From Cepaea nemoralis (lineage: Eukaryota; Mollusca; Gastropoda; Stylommatophora; Helicidae): DNA of 64,000 nucleotides. The stretch lies in NCBI GenBank assembly GCA_014155875.1, contig JACEFZ010022401.1, positions 118,501 to 182,500 on the forward strand, written 5' to 3'. Positions within the stretch are counted from its first letter, which is position 1, and each line of letters opens with the position of its first letter. Positions 44,506 to 55,087 of the stretch are shown here, piece after piece. The notes beneath the pieces were generated by a model. The model did no database searches, was not told the origin of the DNA, and saw only the letters and a program-made list of their open reading frames with translations. The position numbers were made by a program, and so were the translations under genes.

Positions 44506-45061
44506 AGTAAATACAAATGAATATGCCGTTTGTATAAGATAGACAAGGTCATGTTTTCATCTACAGTCTGTGGCAACTGCCCATGGTGAAGTGTTCTGAA
44601 GGGTGTGAGTTCGTTCCCCGATTTGCGTCGCTCAGAGCACGGGTACAACGTTTCCAGAGATTCCTAGGAATCTACTGGCAACGCTTATCGGACGCTTGTC
44701 CACGTCGGAATGGCAGCACTTGACTCGAGTTTCGCTCTCGTATGAGCTCGACAGTAGTGCATATCCTTGACTAGACCCCGGAACTAACTAAAGATCACTG
44801 GTGCGTGAGGCGGGCGTGGAACTACTGACACGCGGCTCATGCTAGACGCGAGCAAATTATCACACTAGAATGTCACAATGTCACCCATTGTAGGCTATAG
44901 CTCAGACTCCTGGAGATCATAGATGTAGCTACGGAGTTGTTGCTCTGTGTGATGCTCTCGGCAAGTGGCTTGCCTTTCTGCGAAGAGAGGCCGGGCCCGG
45001 TGCAATGAAGTCGACTCTCTAGACTTTAGTACTTTAGTACACTCTGTGGGGGAGGGAGGGT
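44506..45061. other. No gene recognised
   Basis: Unique sequence; GTGTGAGTTCGTTCCCCGA near 44602 contains a B-box-like GTTCGTTCC but no partner A box is recognised. Confidence 0.4.
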
Positions 45062-45300
45062 GGGAGCCGAGCTACATCAGTGGATAGCACTCTTTACTGT
45101 CCGCCAATGACCGTGTGTTCGAACATTCATTAAGGCGGACATGTAAAACTGACATGAACTCCGAGATCGACACTGCCTAAAACTGGGAACAGCAAATGGT
45201 CTGGGGGAAAAAGGTGATCGGTGTGGTATTGGCCAGATCACATATCTTTGGCCGATTTATCATTAAAATGTGGGGTTTAGCACCATAAACCCAATAGCCG
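45062..45300 (+). repeat. SINE-C copy
   Basis: tRNA-like head: GAGCTACATCAGTGGATAGC and CGTGTGTTCGAACATTC (B-box-like). The body AAACTGACATGAACTCCGAG and GTGGTATTGGCCAGATCACA is shared with 36365-36655. Confidence 0.65.
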
Positions 45301-45490
45301 GGGCGTTAGAATGGTGTCGAGGAAGCTGTACTGACAATGTCCTGAGCGCGGTCCAACACCTGGGCTCATCGCGTGCTAAGTGAGGAAAATATTGGCTACT
45401 TATTCCGCCGTGGATTCAGTCCTAAAAAATACCATGGCTTTTTCACATCATCGACCATAGCAGGAAACTATTTCGGGACAAATGATGACC
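45300..45490 (+). repeat. SINE-B copy
   Basis: GGGCGTTAGAATGGTGTCG head, CTGGGCTCATCGCGTGCTAA, GTGAGGAAAATATTGGCTAC and CATAGCAGGAAACTATTTCG, alignable with the 115-bp units at 11929-12310 and the copy at 21265. Confidence 0.62.
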
Positions 45491-45562
45491 ACATACCCAA
45501 TAAATGTGACGTGTCCTTGACTTGCTAAGAATGGTAGAATAGAAGTAAGATAGAACAATTAT

Positions 45563-45677
45563 CTAGAGCATTGTAACACACAAGCCACAAGCAATAGATA
45601 AGAACTATTTAGTGAATGTTAACACACAAGCCACAAGCAATAGATAAGAACTATTTAGTGAATGTTAACACAGAAGC
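45563..45677. repeat. 45/46-bp minisatellite, left part, with target GAAGC
   Basis: Units AGCCACAAGCAATAGATAAG then AACTATTTAGTGAATGTTAACACA. The last five bases (GAAGC, 45673-45677) are repeated at 53610-53614 behind the LTR element, and the array resumes there. Confidence 0.92.
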
Positions 45678-46180
45678 TGTCGCGAGATTGCCATGAGTTA
45701 AACAGATAAATATACCGACGTTTGCTGGGCGTGTATTTTCTAGGCCCACAACAGCCGTACTGGAAAAACAGCACAGGTTACATCAGGTCAGCCCATATAC
45801 ACATTTGGTGGTGAGTGAGGAGGAAGTGAGTGCGCTGAATCAGATATCACTTTGACAAGTCATAAACACATCAGACGGAAATGGCTGCTGGGATTGTCAC
45901 CACTGAACAGAAGCTTGACAGTTGTCAACAGTCAGAGACAAACCGGAATTGGCAGCGAGAGACAGGAAAACAGTGCATCTGTCAATTCTTGGTTTCCGGC
46001 ACATCGAGAAGTTGACGGGGTTATTTGCAACTCTTTGTTGGAAGTAGACATAAACTTGCTGGCTTGTTTTGAAAATCTTAACAATTACTGACAACTTTGA
46101 CAGGACTAAAGCCAGGAAAATAGATTCTTGCAAATGGCTGATATGTCCAAATAACACCTGTGTGGGGGCGAAAAGGATAA

Positions 46181-46216
46181 CGTCACGTGGACAACTTGGG
46201 TAGTTTGCCATATAAA
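46181..46216 (+). promoter_or_regulatory. Candidate LTR promoter: CGTCACGTGG and TATAAA
   Basis: TATAAA at 46211-46216, preceded by CGTCACGTGG (46181-46190), which combines a CRE half-site and an E-box CACGTG. The same arrangement is kept in the 3' LTR (TATAAA at 50453-50458). Motif-based only; the transcription start is not known. Confidence 0.4.
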
Positions 46217-47441
46217 CTCGAGTTGGGATCAACTAGGGTGGACTTGAATAATGCTCTAGTCGGAGTGAGGGCACTGCAGCGCCTAGTGGAAATAATATCT
46301 ACCGTGTGTTAATTAGTGACTTAATTTTACACGTGCCTATATGGCAGATGTAGATATGATTTATAGGACTGCAGTAGTGCCATTTAAGGTATAACTTATT
46401 ATAATATATTCGTTATAATTACTTTAGGCAGTAGCCTTGTTAAACTATAGTGTGATGATTAGCACTGTTAGTGGAAACTAGCTAGATTAGGGAAGTGATA
46501 CTTGGCTCTGTTAGCTAGAATAGATTAGTGAAGTGTTGATAAGCTTTACTAGTTGAGTAATGAAGGATAATTGGGATCCTCCCGTAGGTGTCCCTGGTGG
46601 GCGGGGTTCCGCATTCTGTTTGCTGATATTTTTCTTTGTCATAGCCTGATTCGACTCTAGGTGGGTAGCTAATCTGCTCTATGACTAAGTCTAGTTAGCT
46701 AAAGATCATTAAGCAAGGTGATAGGCTTACACTCAGCCGAAAGGATCAGTGACTAGTACTATCACCAGATGTGTTGTTTCTATCCTAGGTTCCCTACCAG
46801 ATCCAAGGAAACTCAACAAGTTTTGGGAAAGACTTAAAAAACCCATTCTGAAGAACACCAGTTCAAGAGTCAATAACGTTGCATACAGAAAGCAACTAAA
46901 AGCTAAAAGGACGTTGATTCACCACACATAGTGATGATTACAGATGCACCATACAGCATCAGACAGTAGTAACTACCGGAGAACAATCTAATAGTTACCT
47001 AGTGTTATATAATCTCGTGTAATAGAACACAAGACATTATACTTGAGGCTAGATAGACACGAGTGAGGATCCAGTACAGTAACAATTAACATTAATGACT
47101 GTGTACACACTAGCAAAGACTTGTGCAGTTTGTTTAGGAACATTAGGAACGGACATTGTGTAGAGTGCAACCGGTCCCTGATTAACTCTTAATACCACCG
47201 GTGTCTATTTCGGATGTTCATGAAATTGGATTACCAGAGGTCTACAGAGGCAAAGCATTATCCGGCAAGATGGTTCCGGCAACGGGTGAGACGTACTTGT
47301 TCTGACGTAACGTGCTGTGGTCTATCTTTGCTGTGATCAGCTGACTGAGTTGATGTCTGAGAGACAGAGTCTACACACTTTATAGAACACGTCACACATT
47401 TTCTTCGCATACACGTCTCATACACGTTACACTTTTATTTT

Positions 47442-47447
47442 AATAAA
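47442..47447 (+). promoter_or_regulatory. Candidate LTR polyadenylation signal AATAAA
   Basis: AATAAA in an AT-rich stretch 240 bp before the 5' LTR end; the equivalent in the 3' LTR is 53363-53368. Motif-based. Confidence 0.4.
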
Positions 47448-47691
47448 TTAATCTTTATTAATTTCTAGAAGCAAGAGTTGTTGAGTATGTTGCGTTGGGG
47501 AAGTATGAGAAAGGGGCATAGTACGACAGTGTGAGAGTGATAGGAAAAGGTGTCCATAGGCTGATGGAGTGTGTTGGACGGAAGCTGGTGGATTCTCCAG
47601 AATATTGAGGGGGAAAAAAAATAATATTATAATGTGGGTGTCGGATCTCCTCACTCCAGGGACGACACTTTAAAGGAGGACACGACATTAT

Positions 47692-47702
47692 TGGGGGCTC
47701 GT
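47692..47702 (+). other. Primer-binding site, tRNA-Pro type
   Basis: TGGGGGCTCGT, four bases after the 5' LTR, is complementary to the 3' end expected of tRNA-Pro, as in other retroelements with this primer. The match stops after 11 bases (AAACG follows). Confidence 0.75.
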
Positions 47703-47935
47703 AAACGTGATATTTGGACAGCGGGATCTATCGTAAACGTGATCCTTGGACATCGGGATCTCTCGTAAACGGGATCTTTGGACAGCGGGATCTCTCGTAA
47801 ACGGGATCTTTGGACAGCGGGATCTCCCGTAAACGGAATCCTTGGACAGCGAGATCTCCTGCAAGCAGGAACGTTTGACAGTGGGATCTTCTGACAACGG
47901 GGTCTTTTGACACGGGATCCTTAGTTATAAAAGGG
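47698..47935 (+). repeat. 32-bp leader repeats after the primer site
   Basis: Six or seven units of CTCGTAAACGGGATCTTTGG then ACAGCGGGATCT, progressively diverged to the right. The first unit overlaps the primer-binding site, and each later unit carries a CTCGTAAACG- or CCGTAAACG-like copy of its right half. Confidence 0.88.
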
Positions 47936-48166
47936 AGATATCATTTTGGAGAATCCAGCTAGAGTGAATGTGGATAGGGGTTAGGATTAATATCTTACCT
48001 GTTCACACTCCACACGTCTGCATAGGTCTGTGGTCCTGATTCTACTCTTGTCACTGAGTGAATGTACTGTGTGTGGTAATATCTAGATTTATAGTACTTG
48101 TTCATATATCTGTATAGTAATTTGCAGTTATATTGTACTAGACCTGCTAGCTTACCTCTCTGTATA

Positions 48167-49792
48167 ATGGCCACCCCTAAACTAACCACGTTAGAATTAA
48201 AGGCAAAGGGGGAGGAAATGGGATTAGCTGGGTCTGCTCTAACGGATTACATACAAGAAGTGGAGAGAGAGTATCGTCAAGCGGAAAGGGAAGATCGAAA
48301 GGCTGAGCTGGAATTGAGAAGGATGGAATTGGAAGCTGAGCAAGCAGCTAGGAAATTGGAAGCTGAGCAAGCAGCTAGGAAATTGGAAGCTGAGCAAGCA
48401 GCTAGGAAATTTGAAGCTGAACAAGCAGCTAGGAAATTAGAAGCTGAACAAGAAGCACAGAAGAAGGAGCACGAGTACCGGATGCGGGAACTCGAGCTCA
48501 AGAGTCAATCTAATGGAGAAACTGAGGGAGCAGTTGGAGGTTCCTCCATCCCAGGATCAACACCAGTAGGTGGACATGGGTACCATGCTATGAAGTTTCC
48601 TTTAGCGGTCTACGAGGAGGACAAAGAGAAGATTGACCAATACCTTCAACGCTTCGAGGCTATGTCAGTTGCTATGGGTCTGGAGCGTAACAAATGGAAT
48701 CTTAAGCTATCCCAGGGATTACGCGGGACGGGATACGAGGTTTATACTCGCCTGCCACCAGGACATGAGAACAATTATGATGAGTTAAAGACGGCTCTGC
48801 TGAAACGATTCGAGGTTACGTCACATACCTACCGGAAAAAATTTCGAGCAGCGAAACGAGAACCGGGAGAGTTGTTTGCCGCCTACAGTTTGCGTCTTAA
48901 ATCTTATCTCCATAAGTGGATGGATTTGGCTGGGTTCGCACATGACTATGAGAGTCTGGAAGAGCTCATGGTGGTCGACCAGCTGAAGAAGCAAATGTCT
49001 AAACCTCTCAGGACGTTCCTGGGAGAACAAGGAGCGGAACGTATTGACCTCGTGAATAAATTAGCAGAACGGTTCGTCGAGGTACATGGGGAGGCAGGGG
49101 AAAACCTTTCCACCAACACCAAAAGTCAAGAGAAACATGACAAGAAGAACCTGGAGAAAATCAGAAATGCACCAAGGCCAAAAACGAAGAAGGATGTGCG
49201 ATCTTTTCTCTCGTTGTGTGGGTTCTACCACAAATTTATCCCACATTTCACTGAACTGGGAGCTCCGTTGACGGAAACCTTGAAAAAGGGATTCCCGGAC
49301 CAAATCATTTGGACACCAGAATGTGAGAATGCCTATAGTCAGTTAAAGGAGGCCTTGGTCAGCAAACCTGTATTACAGCTCCCTGACCTTTCCAAACCAT
49401 TTGTGTTGAGAACGGATGCAAGTGCGATTGGAATTGGAGCCGCTTTGTTACAGGAAGGAAAAGACGATGCTTCGGTTTTGAAACCTGTGGCATACGCAAG
49501 TAAGAAACTTCTACAGGCGGAGAGGAATTATTCAACCGTCGAGAGAGAATGCTTGTCCCTCGTATGGGCAGTGCAAAAATTTCAGCCATATTTGTATGGA
49601 GTTAAGTTTCGGGTTCAGTCGGATCATCAGCCCCTGATGTTCCTGGCGACTTCTCAGAAGCTCAACGCACGTTTGATGCGGTGGTCGTTGTTACTTCAAC
49701 CGTATAATTTCACAGTAGAGTACATTCCTGGGAAGGAGAATGTTGGAGCGGATTTCTTGTCAAGACACCCAGCTCCTGAAGAAGAGGAATGA
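48167..49792 (+). CDS. Gag fused in frame to Pol connection/RNase H
   Basis: Intact 541-residue ORF from ATG at 48167 (ATAATGG; MATPKLTTLELKAKG). Residues about 30-125 form a charged coiled coil with four to five copies of a nine-residue unit, LEAEQAARK (27 bp). Residues about 145-320 are a retrotransposon Gag/capsid domain: FPLAVYEEDKEKIDQYLQRF, WNLKLSQGLRGTGYEVYTRL, KKFRAAKREPGELFAAYSLR. At about residue 331 it passes directly into Pol: RNAPRPKTKKDVRSFLSLCG, FYHKFIPHFTELGAPLTETL, then RNase H with LRTDASAIGIGAALLQE, YSTVERECLSLVWAVQKFQP, VQSDHQPL and ENVGADFLSRHP. The RNase H Asp, Glu and Asp positions look intact. The Gag zinc knuckle, protease, RT fingers/palm and integrase are missing. 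It could package RNA but needs a helper to copy and integrate. Confidence 0.9.
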   Translation: MATPKLTTLELKAKGEEMGLAGSALTDYIQEVEREYRQAEREDRKAELELRRMELEAEQAARKLEAEQAARKLEAEQAARKFEAEQAARKLEAEQEAQKKEHEYRMRELELKSQSNGETEGAVGGSSIPGSTPVGGHGYHAMKFPLAVYEEDKEKIDQYLQRFEAMSVAMGLERNKWNLKLSQGLRGTGYEVYTRLPPGHENNYDELKTALLKRFEVTSHTYRKKFRAAKREPGELFAAYSLRLKSYLHKWMDLAGFAHDYESLEELMVVDQLKKQMSKPLRTFLGEQGAERIDLVNKLAERFVEVHGEAGENLSTNTKSQEKHDKKNLEKIRNAPRPKTKKDVRSFLSLCGFYHKFIPHFTELGAPLTETLKKGFPDQIIWTPECENAYSQLKEALVSKPVLQLPDLSKPFVLRTDASAIGIGAALLQEGKDDASVLKPVAYASKKLLQAERNYSTVERECLSLVWAVQKFQPYLYGVKFRVQSDHQPLMFLATSQKLNARLMRWSLLLQPYNFTVEYIPGKENVGADFLSRHPAPEEEE

Positions 49793-49856
49793 ATTATCTG
49801 GATTTAACTCATGGTGGAGGAGAGTGAGATGGACTACTCTCTTAAGAGGGGGCCTA
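49793..49856 (+). other. 3' internal spacer with polypurine tract
   Basis: AAGAGGGGG (49844-49852) lies just ahead of the 3' LTR start TGTCG at 49857: the expected plus-strand primer. No integrase sequence remains between the stop codon and this tract. Confidence 0.72.
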
Positions 49857-52800
49857 TGTCGCGAGATTGCCATGAGTTAAACAGATAAATTTACCGACGT
49901 TTGCTGGGCGTATATTTTCTAGGCCCACAACAGTCGTACTAACAGAGTAAACACAGCTGCACAGGTTACATCAGGTCAGCCCATATACACATTTGGTGGT
50001 GAGTGAAAAGGAATGGATACACCGCGTTGGCAGTTTGTAAACATTTAGAATTACATAGCCTTGCCCGGCGCAGTAGATGGAACAGCCCTGTCTGTCACTT
50101 ATACTGCCGGACATCAGACGGAAATGGCTGCTGGGATTGTCACCACTGAACAGAAGCTTGACAGTTGTCAACAGTCAGAGACAAACCGGAATTGGCAGCG
50201 AGAGACAGGAAAACAGTGCATCTGTCAATTCTTGGTTTCCGGCCATCGAGAAGTTGACGGGGTTATTTGCAACTCTTTGTTGGAAGTAGACATAAACTTG
50301 CTGGCTTGTTTTGAAAATCTTAACAATTACTGACAACTTTGACAGGACTAAAGCCAGGAAAATAGATTCTTGCAAATGGCTGATATGTCCAAATAACACC
50401 TGTGTGGGGGCGAAAAGGATAACGTCACGTGGACAACTTTGGTAGTTTGCCATATAAACTCGAGTTGAGATCAACTAGGGTGGACTTGAATAATGCTCTA
50501 GACAGAGTGCAGGGCACTGCAGTGCCTAGTGGAAATAATATCTACCGTGTGTTAATTAGTGACTTAATTTTACACGTGCCTATATGGCAGATGTAGATAT
50601 GATTTATAGGACTGCAGTAGTGCCATTTAAGGTATCTTCTTCTTCTTTGCGTTCATCCGGAGTGATTTTTTCAGATGTGATTGCGGTGTGTCTGGTTAGG
50701 CACCTTCGGGTCGAAACCCTCAGGCCAACACATCCGACTTTTGCGTGCATTTTTGACCAGGTTAGCAATCCTGGGAGACTCTCACTTTTGTGGTATTGTC
50801 CACCTCCCAGCTGGTAAAGTTGGAAGAGTCGGAGACTGCACGGTCATCCCTCAAATGAAGGCAGGGACAGTCCATAGCATTTTCCGCCATCCTGGGTGGC
50901 TTCCATAATTGCAGGGCCGGCACATAGCGCCCTGGTACTGGGCACACAGAGGGAATCGTCACGTCCTGCTCATGGCTGCTTTAATTCCTCACTTCAATGT
51001 ATTGGGCATTTCGTTCACCCCGAGCCTTTCCCGCACAAACCAAGCTGGTCTGCAGTCAGTATCCACTAAGCGAGTTTTTCGGACATGTGCTTGTCGTTGT
51101 GTCCGTCAGAGCTGTTCCAGACACGTCGGACATTCGGAAACTACCTAGTCAGAGCTGTTCCGAACAAGAGCGGCATTCGGAAACTAGGTAGTCAGAGCTG
51201 TTCCTAGCACAAGAGACAATCGGACGAGACAATTCACTCGGACGTAATTGCGTAGTGTCAATTTTTAGTTTGCCACCCGTAGGCCGACACTTCCGACTTC
51301 CGGCGGGCATTTTTTAATGAGGTTAGCCTTCCTCTGGTTTCGTAGCACGTAAGACTGTTGTGATGTCGCCAACATCTCAGCTGGTCAAGATAGAACGATC
51401 AGCGACATCGAGGTCGGCCCTCAAGGGAAGGCAGGGGCAGACCTTGGGCATTCCCCTGCTATCCAAGGAGGCTTCCATAATTGCAGAGCCGGCACATATT
51501 GCTCTGAGACTGGGCTCACCCGAGGAGTTGCCACGTCCTGCTCATGGCTGCTTTAGTTCCTCACTTCCATGTGTTGGGCAACCCGTTTGCCACTGATCGC
51601 TCAAACACACACCAGGAGCGGTCAGACTGCGAGCGACATCTACTCGGTAAGCTTTTTATTTTGACTTCAGACCACGCAATAGGTCCGCTCGCCGTGCGTT
51701 CCATTTTGCGTCATTGAGACGTTCTTCCACTTTTGTCTATACTCTGTGAGCTGGATACAGACAGTTTTCGTAGCCATTTCCTTCGACTGGGGCACTTTTC
51801 TGACTTTTCGTACTCGCTCACCAGGTAGGCTACATGTGCTGCCGGCTCAGCACCTTACCTTCGTGCAGCAGTGGACGAGAAACGGCCTGGCCCTATCATC
51901 CGGGAATCTCTCATATTCCCCTGCTGAGAGCCTTCGAACATGTAATAGAACTGAGCATGTAGCTTGCTCAGTATCACGCTTCTATTTTTCGGTAGGCGGG
52001 TATCGGCCTGGCTCTCAGATGTGAGGGTTTGTGGCTTAGAGGCGTTCAGCCACAGCCCTCGACAGGGAGCCTTAAGAGTTTTGTCCAGACCAAAAGCGTC
52101 TGCCTTCGTGCCTTCGTGCACCTTTTTAAACTTTTGACTGCTATCCTCAGTCACCTGCAGAGCAGCAGGTTGTGTCTCTCTTAGTCTGGTCCCTATCCCA
52201 TATGCTGTCCGATATGTAGTTTTTCACCCATCGGTAAGCACATGGGGTCGATGGGACACGCAAGCTCCCCCACCACGGCAAGGTGGAGACACATCGGGGG
52301 AGATTTAAGGTATAACTTATTATAATATATTCGTTATAATTACTTTAGGCAGTAGCCTTGTTAAACTATAGTGTGATGATTAGCACTGTTAGTGGAAACT
52401 AGCTAGATTAGGGAAGTGATACTTGGCTCTGTTAGCTAGAATAGATTAGTGAAGTGTTGATAAGCTTTACTAGTTGAGTAATGAAGGATAATTGGGATCC
52501 TCCCGTAGGTGTCCCTGGTGGGCGGGGTTCCGCATTCTGTTTGCTGATATTTTTCTTTGTCATAGCCTGATTCGACTCTAGGTGGGTAGCTAATCTGCTC
52601 TATGACTAAGTCTAGTTAGCTAAAGATCATTAAGCAAGGTGATAGGCTTACACTCAGCCGAAAGGATCAGTGACTAGTACTATCACCAGATGTGTTGTTT
52701 CTATCCTAGGTTCCCTACCAGATCCAAGGAAACTCAACAAGTTTTGGGAAAGACTTAAAAAACCCATTCTGAAGAACACCAGTTCAAGAGTCAATAACGT

Positions 52801-53609
52801 TGCATACAGAAAGCAACTAAAAGCTAAAAGGACGTTGATTCACCACACATAGTGATGATTACAGATGCACCATACAGCATCAGACAGTAGTAACTACCGG
52901 AGAACAATCTAATAGTTACCTAGTGTTATATAATCTCGTGTAATAGAACACAAGACATTATACTTGAGGCTAGATAGACACGAGTGAGGATCCAGTACAG
53001 TAACAATTAACATTAATGACTGTGTACACACTGCAAAAGACTTGTGCAGTTTGTTTAGGAACATTAGGAACGGACATTGTGTAGAGTGCAACCGGTCCCT
53101 GATTAACTCTTAATACCACCGGTGTCTATTTCGGATGTTCATGAAATTGGATTACCAGAGGTCTACAGAGGCAAAGCATTATCCGGCAAGATGGTTCCGG
53201 CAACGGGTGAGACGTACTTGTTCTGACGTAACGTGCTGTGGTCTATCTTTGCTGTGATCAGCTGACTGAGTTGATGTCTGAGAGACAGAGTCTACACACT
53301 TTATAGAACACGTCACACATTTTCTTCGCATACACGTCTCATACACGTTACACTTTTATTTTAATAAATTAATCTTTATTAATTTCTAGAAGCAAGAGTT
53401 GTTGAGTATGTTGCGTTGGGGAAGTATGAGAAAGGGGCATAGTACGACAGTGTGAGAGTGATAGGAAAAGGTGTCCATAGGCTGATGGAGTGTGTTGGAC
53501 GGAAGCTGGTGGATTCTCCAGAATATTGAGGGGGGAAAAAAAATAATATTATAATGTGGGTGTCGGATCTCCTCACTCCAGGGACGACACTTTAAAGGAG
53601 GACACGACA
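49857..53609 (+). repeat. 3' LTR, split by an insertion
   Basis: LTR parts 49857-50635 and 52303-53609, about 2075 bp without the insertion and one target copy. Begins TGTCGCGAGATTGCC and ends GGACACGACA. 52312-53609 matches 46391-47687 with only two or three differences. Confidence 0.93.
50636..52302 (-). mobile_element. 1667-bp retroposon inside the 3' LTR, no coding capacity recognised
   Basis: Flanked by the 11-bp duplication ATTTAAGGTAT (50625-50635 and 52303-52313). In minus orientation it starts CTCCCCCGATGTGTCTCCAC, CTTGCCGTGGTGGGGGAGCT and ends GCAAAGAAGAAGAAGA, a GAA tail. The CTTGCCGTGGTGG motif recalls the 5' ends of several LINE groups. Inside, a segment of about 300 bp is directly duplicated about 570 bp apart (about 50710-51010 and 51285-51590; both have GGCTTCCATAATTGCAG and CACGTCCTGCTCATGGCTGC). 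The longest minus frame (51855-52154, 99 codons) has no recognised domain. Either a non-autonomous retroposon or a LINE made only of UTRs. Confidence 0.82.
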
Positions 53610-54170
53610 GAAGCCACAAGCAAGAGAGAAGAACTATTTAGTGAATGTTAACACAGAAGCCACAAGCAGGAGAGAAGAATTATTTAGTGAATGTTAACAC
53701 AGAAGATCAAGTAAGAGACAAGAAGTATTTAGTGAATGTTAACACAGAAGCCACAAGCAATAGATAAGAAGTATTCAGTGAATGTTAACACAGAAGCCAC
53801 AAGCAAGAGAGAAGAACTATTTAGTGAATGTTAACACAGAAGCCACAAGCAGGAGAGAAGAATTATTTAGTGAATGTTAACACAGAAGATCAAGTAAGAG
53901 ACAAGAAATATTTAGTGAATGTTAACACAGAAGCCACAAGCAGGAGAGAAGGATTATTTAGTGAATGTTAACACAGAAGCTCAAGTAAGAGACAAGACGT
54001 ATATAGTGAATGTTAACACAGAAGCTCAAGTAAGAGAGAAGAATTATTTAGTGAATGTTAACACAGAAGCTCAAGTAAGAGAGAAGAACTATTTAGTGAA
54101 TGTTAACACAGAAGCCACAAGCAAGAGAGAAGAACTATTTAGTGAATGTTAACACAGAAGCCACAATCAA
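53610..54170. repeat. 45/46-bp minisatellite, right part
   Basis: About 12 units (GAAGCCACAAGCAAGAGAGA, AGAACTATTTAGTGAATGTT, AACACA) with a second type containing GATCAAGTAAGAGACAAG or GCTCAAGTAAGAGAG. Units of 45 bp keep a frame open at 53919-54152 (15-residue repeat with YLVNVNTEAQV); not regarded as a gene. Confidence 0.93.
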
Positions 54171-54222
54171 TATGTTGCAAGATTTATTGTGATTATTTAT
54201 TATTTATCTAATTTTATTTCGT

Positions 54223-54227
54223 GTGTG

Positions 54228-54307
<80 letters not shown>
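54223..54307. repeat. (GTGC)n-(GT)n microsatellite
   Basis: About ten GCGT units followed by pure GT. Confidence 0.96.
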
Positions 54308-54310
<3 letters not shown>

Positions 54311-54432
54311 GACGTAGTCACTAGGATCGAAACTTCTGATTTGTTGCGAGTTGTGGTTAAGCTTATTTTGGCATTTTAATTTTTCTAGAATTTATTACAA
54401 TTATTGTTGTTTTCTTTCCTTTGTATTTTCCC

Positions 54433-54582
54433 ACTCCGACTTCTGAGATACTTGCAATTTACGTCCCCAAGTCAAGGATGATAAGTAAACATTTTAGTCC
54501 AATTGACTCACTACCTCGGCATCAGCACACCGGAAGTTTAAGAGCGATTCGCTTATCCATTCGGCCAAGCTGACCACCTTAT
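54433..54582 (-). repeat. SINE-D copy
   Basis: Minus strand: CTTGGCCGAATGGATAAGCG (A-box-like, as in tRNA-Leu/Ser), TTAAACTTCCGGTGTGCTGA, TTGGACTAAAATGTTTACTT, ATCATCCTTGACTTGGGGAC, GTAAATTGCAAGTATCTCAG. Related copies at 56130(+) and 62495(-). Confidence 0.75.
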
Positions 54583-55020
54583 TTAGTTTTATTCTACCTC
54601 TTTTCTAAGTGAATTCTGTTCTATACCTCACCCCACCTCCACACCTCCTCCCACATTCAATATCGCCGTCTGATTTCTTCCCCTCCCATACATCCCATTT
54701 TCCTCTGCGGAATTTTCGTTATGAAATTCTTATTGTTCGTGGTCGCAATTCATTTCTAAGCTCTCTCGTTTCTGTTTACCATTTTTCGATTATCTCTGAA
54801 AGCGTCCGGTTCTCTAAACATTAGCAGTTGAATCATCTGTTGGATGTCTGGTAATGACATACTTCTGCGACCATTCAGCGAGCAGTAGCAAACAGAGGAA
54901 CAGCACACAGACAGACATACGCTGGCTTGCATACCTTGGGATGTATGTACAGACGCTAGAATGATGTTTCTCTTTACAGTGTGTTTCTATTTATGTTACC
55001 TTGTTGAATGTCCTTTTGTC

Positions 55021-55022
<2 letters not shown>
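54583..55022. other. No gene recognised
   Basis: Pyrimidine-rich unique sequence. Confidence 0.4.

Positions 55023-55087
<65 letters not shown>

Larger units (their letters stand above)
45678..47687 (+). repeat. 5' LTR (2010 bp)
   Basis: Pairs with 49857-53609. Differences cluster in the first about 190 bp, where about 45835-45868 replaces an unrelated, about 65-bp longer segment of the 3' LTR; the rest differs at only a handful of positions. A 60-codon frame at 46749-46931 (repeated at 52670) has no recognised domain and no ATG start, and is not called as a gene. Confidence 0.93.
45678..53609 (+). mobile_element. Ty3/Gypsy LTR retrotransposon, internally deleted, with nested insertion
   Basis: LTRs start TGTCG and end CGACA. 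5-bp target duplication GAAGC (45673-45677, 53610-53614). The internal region is only 2169 bp (47688-49856) and holds one ORF; protease, RT core and integrase are absent. The LTRs are nearly identical over their last about 1.3 kb, so insertion is recent. The 3' LTR carries a later 1667-bp retroposon. The element interrupts a 45-bp minisatellite. Confidence 0.93.

Noticed and set aside
46749..46931. 60-codon frame conserved in both LTRs (also 52670-52852)
   Set aside because: No ATG start and no domain; identity simply reflects the young LTR pair.
51855..52154. 99-codon minus-strand frame in the retroposon within the LTR
   Set aside because: No recognised domain and only one copy visible; kept as a note in the element entry rather than called as a gene.
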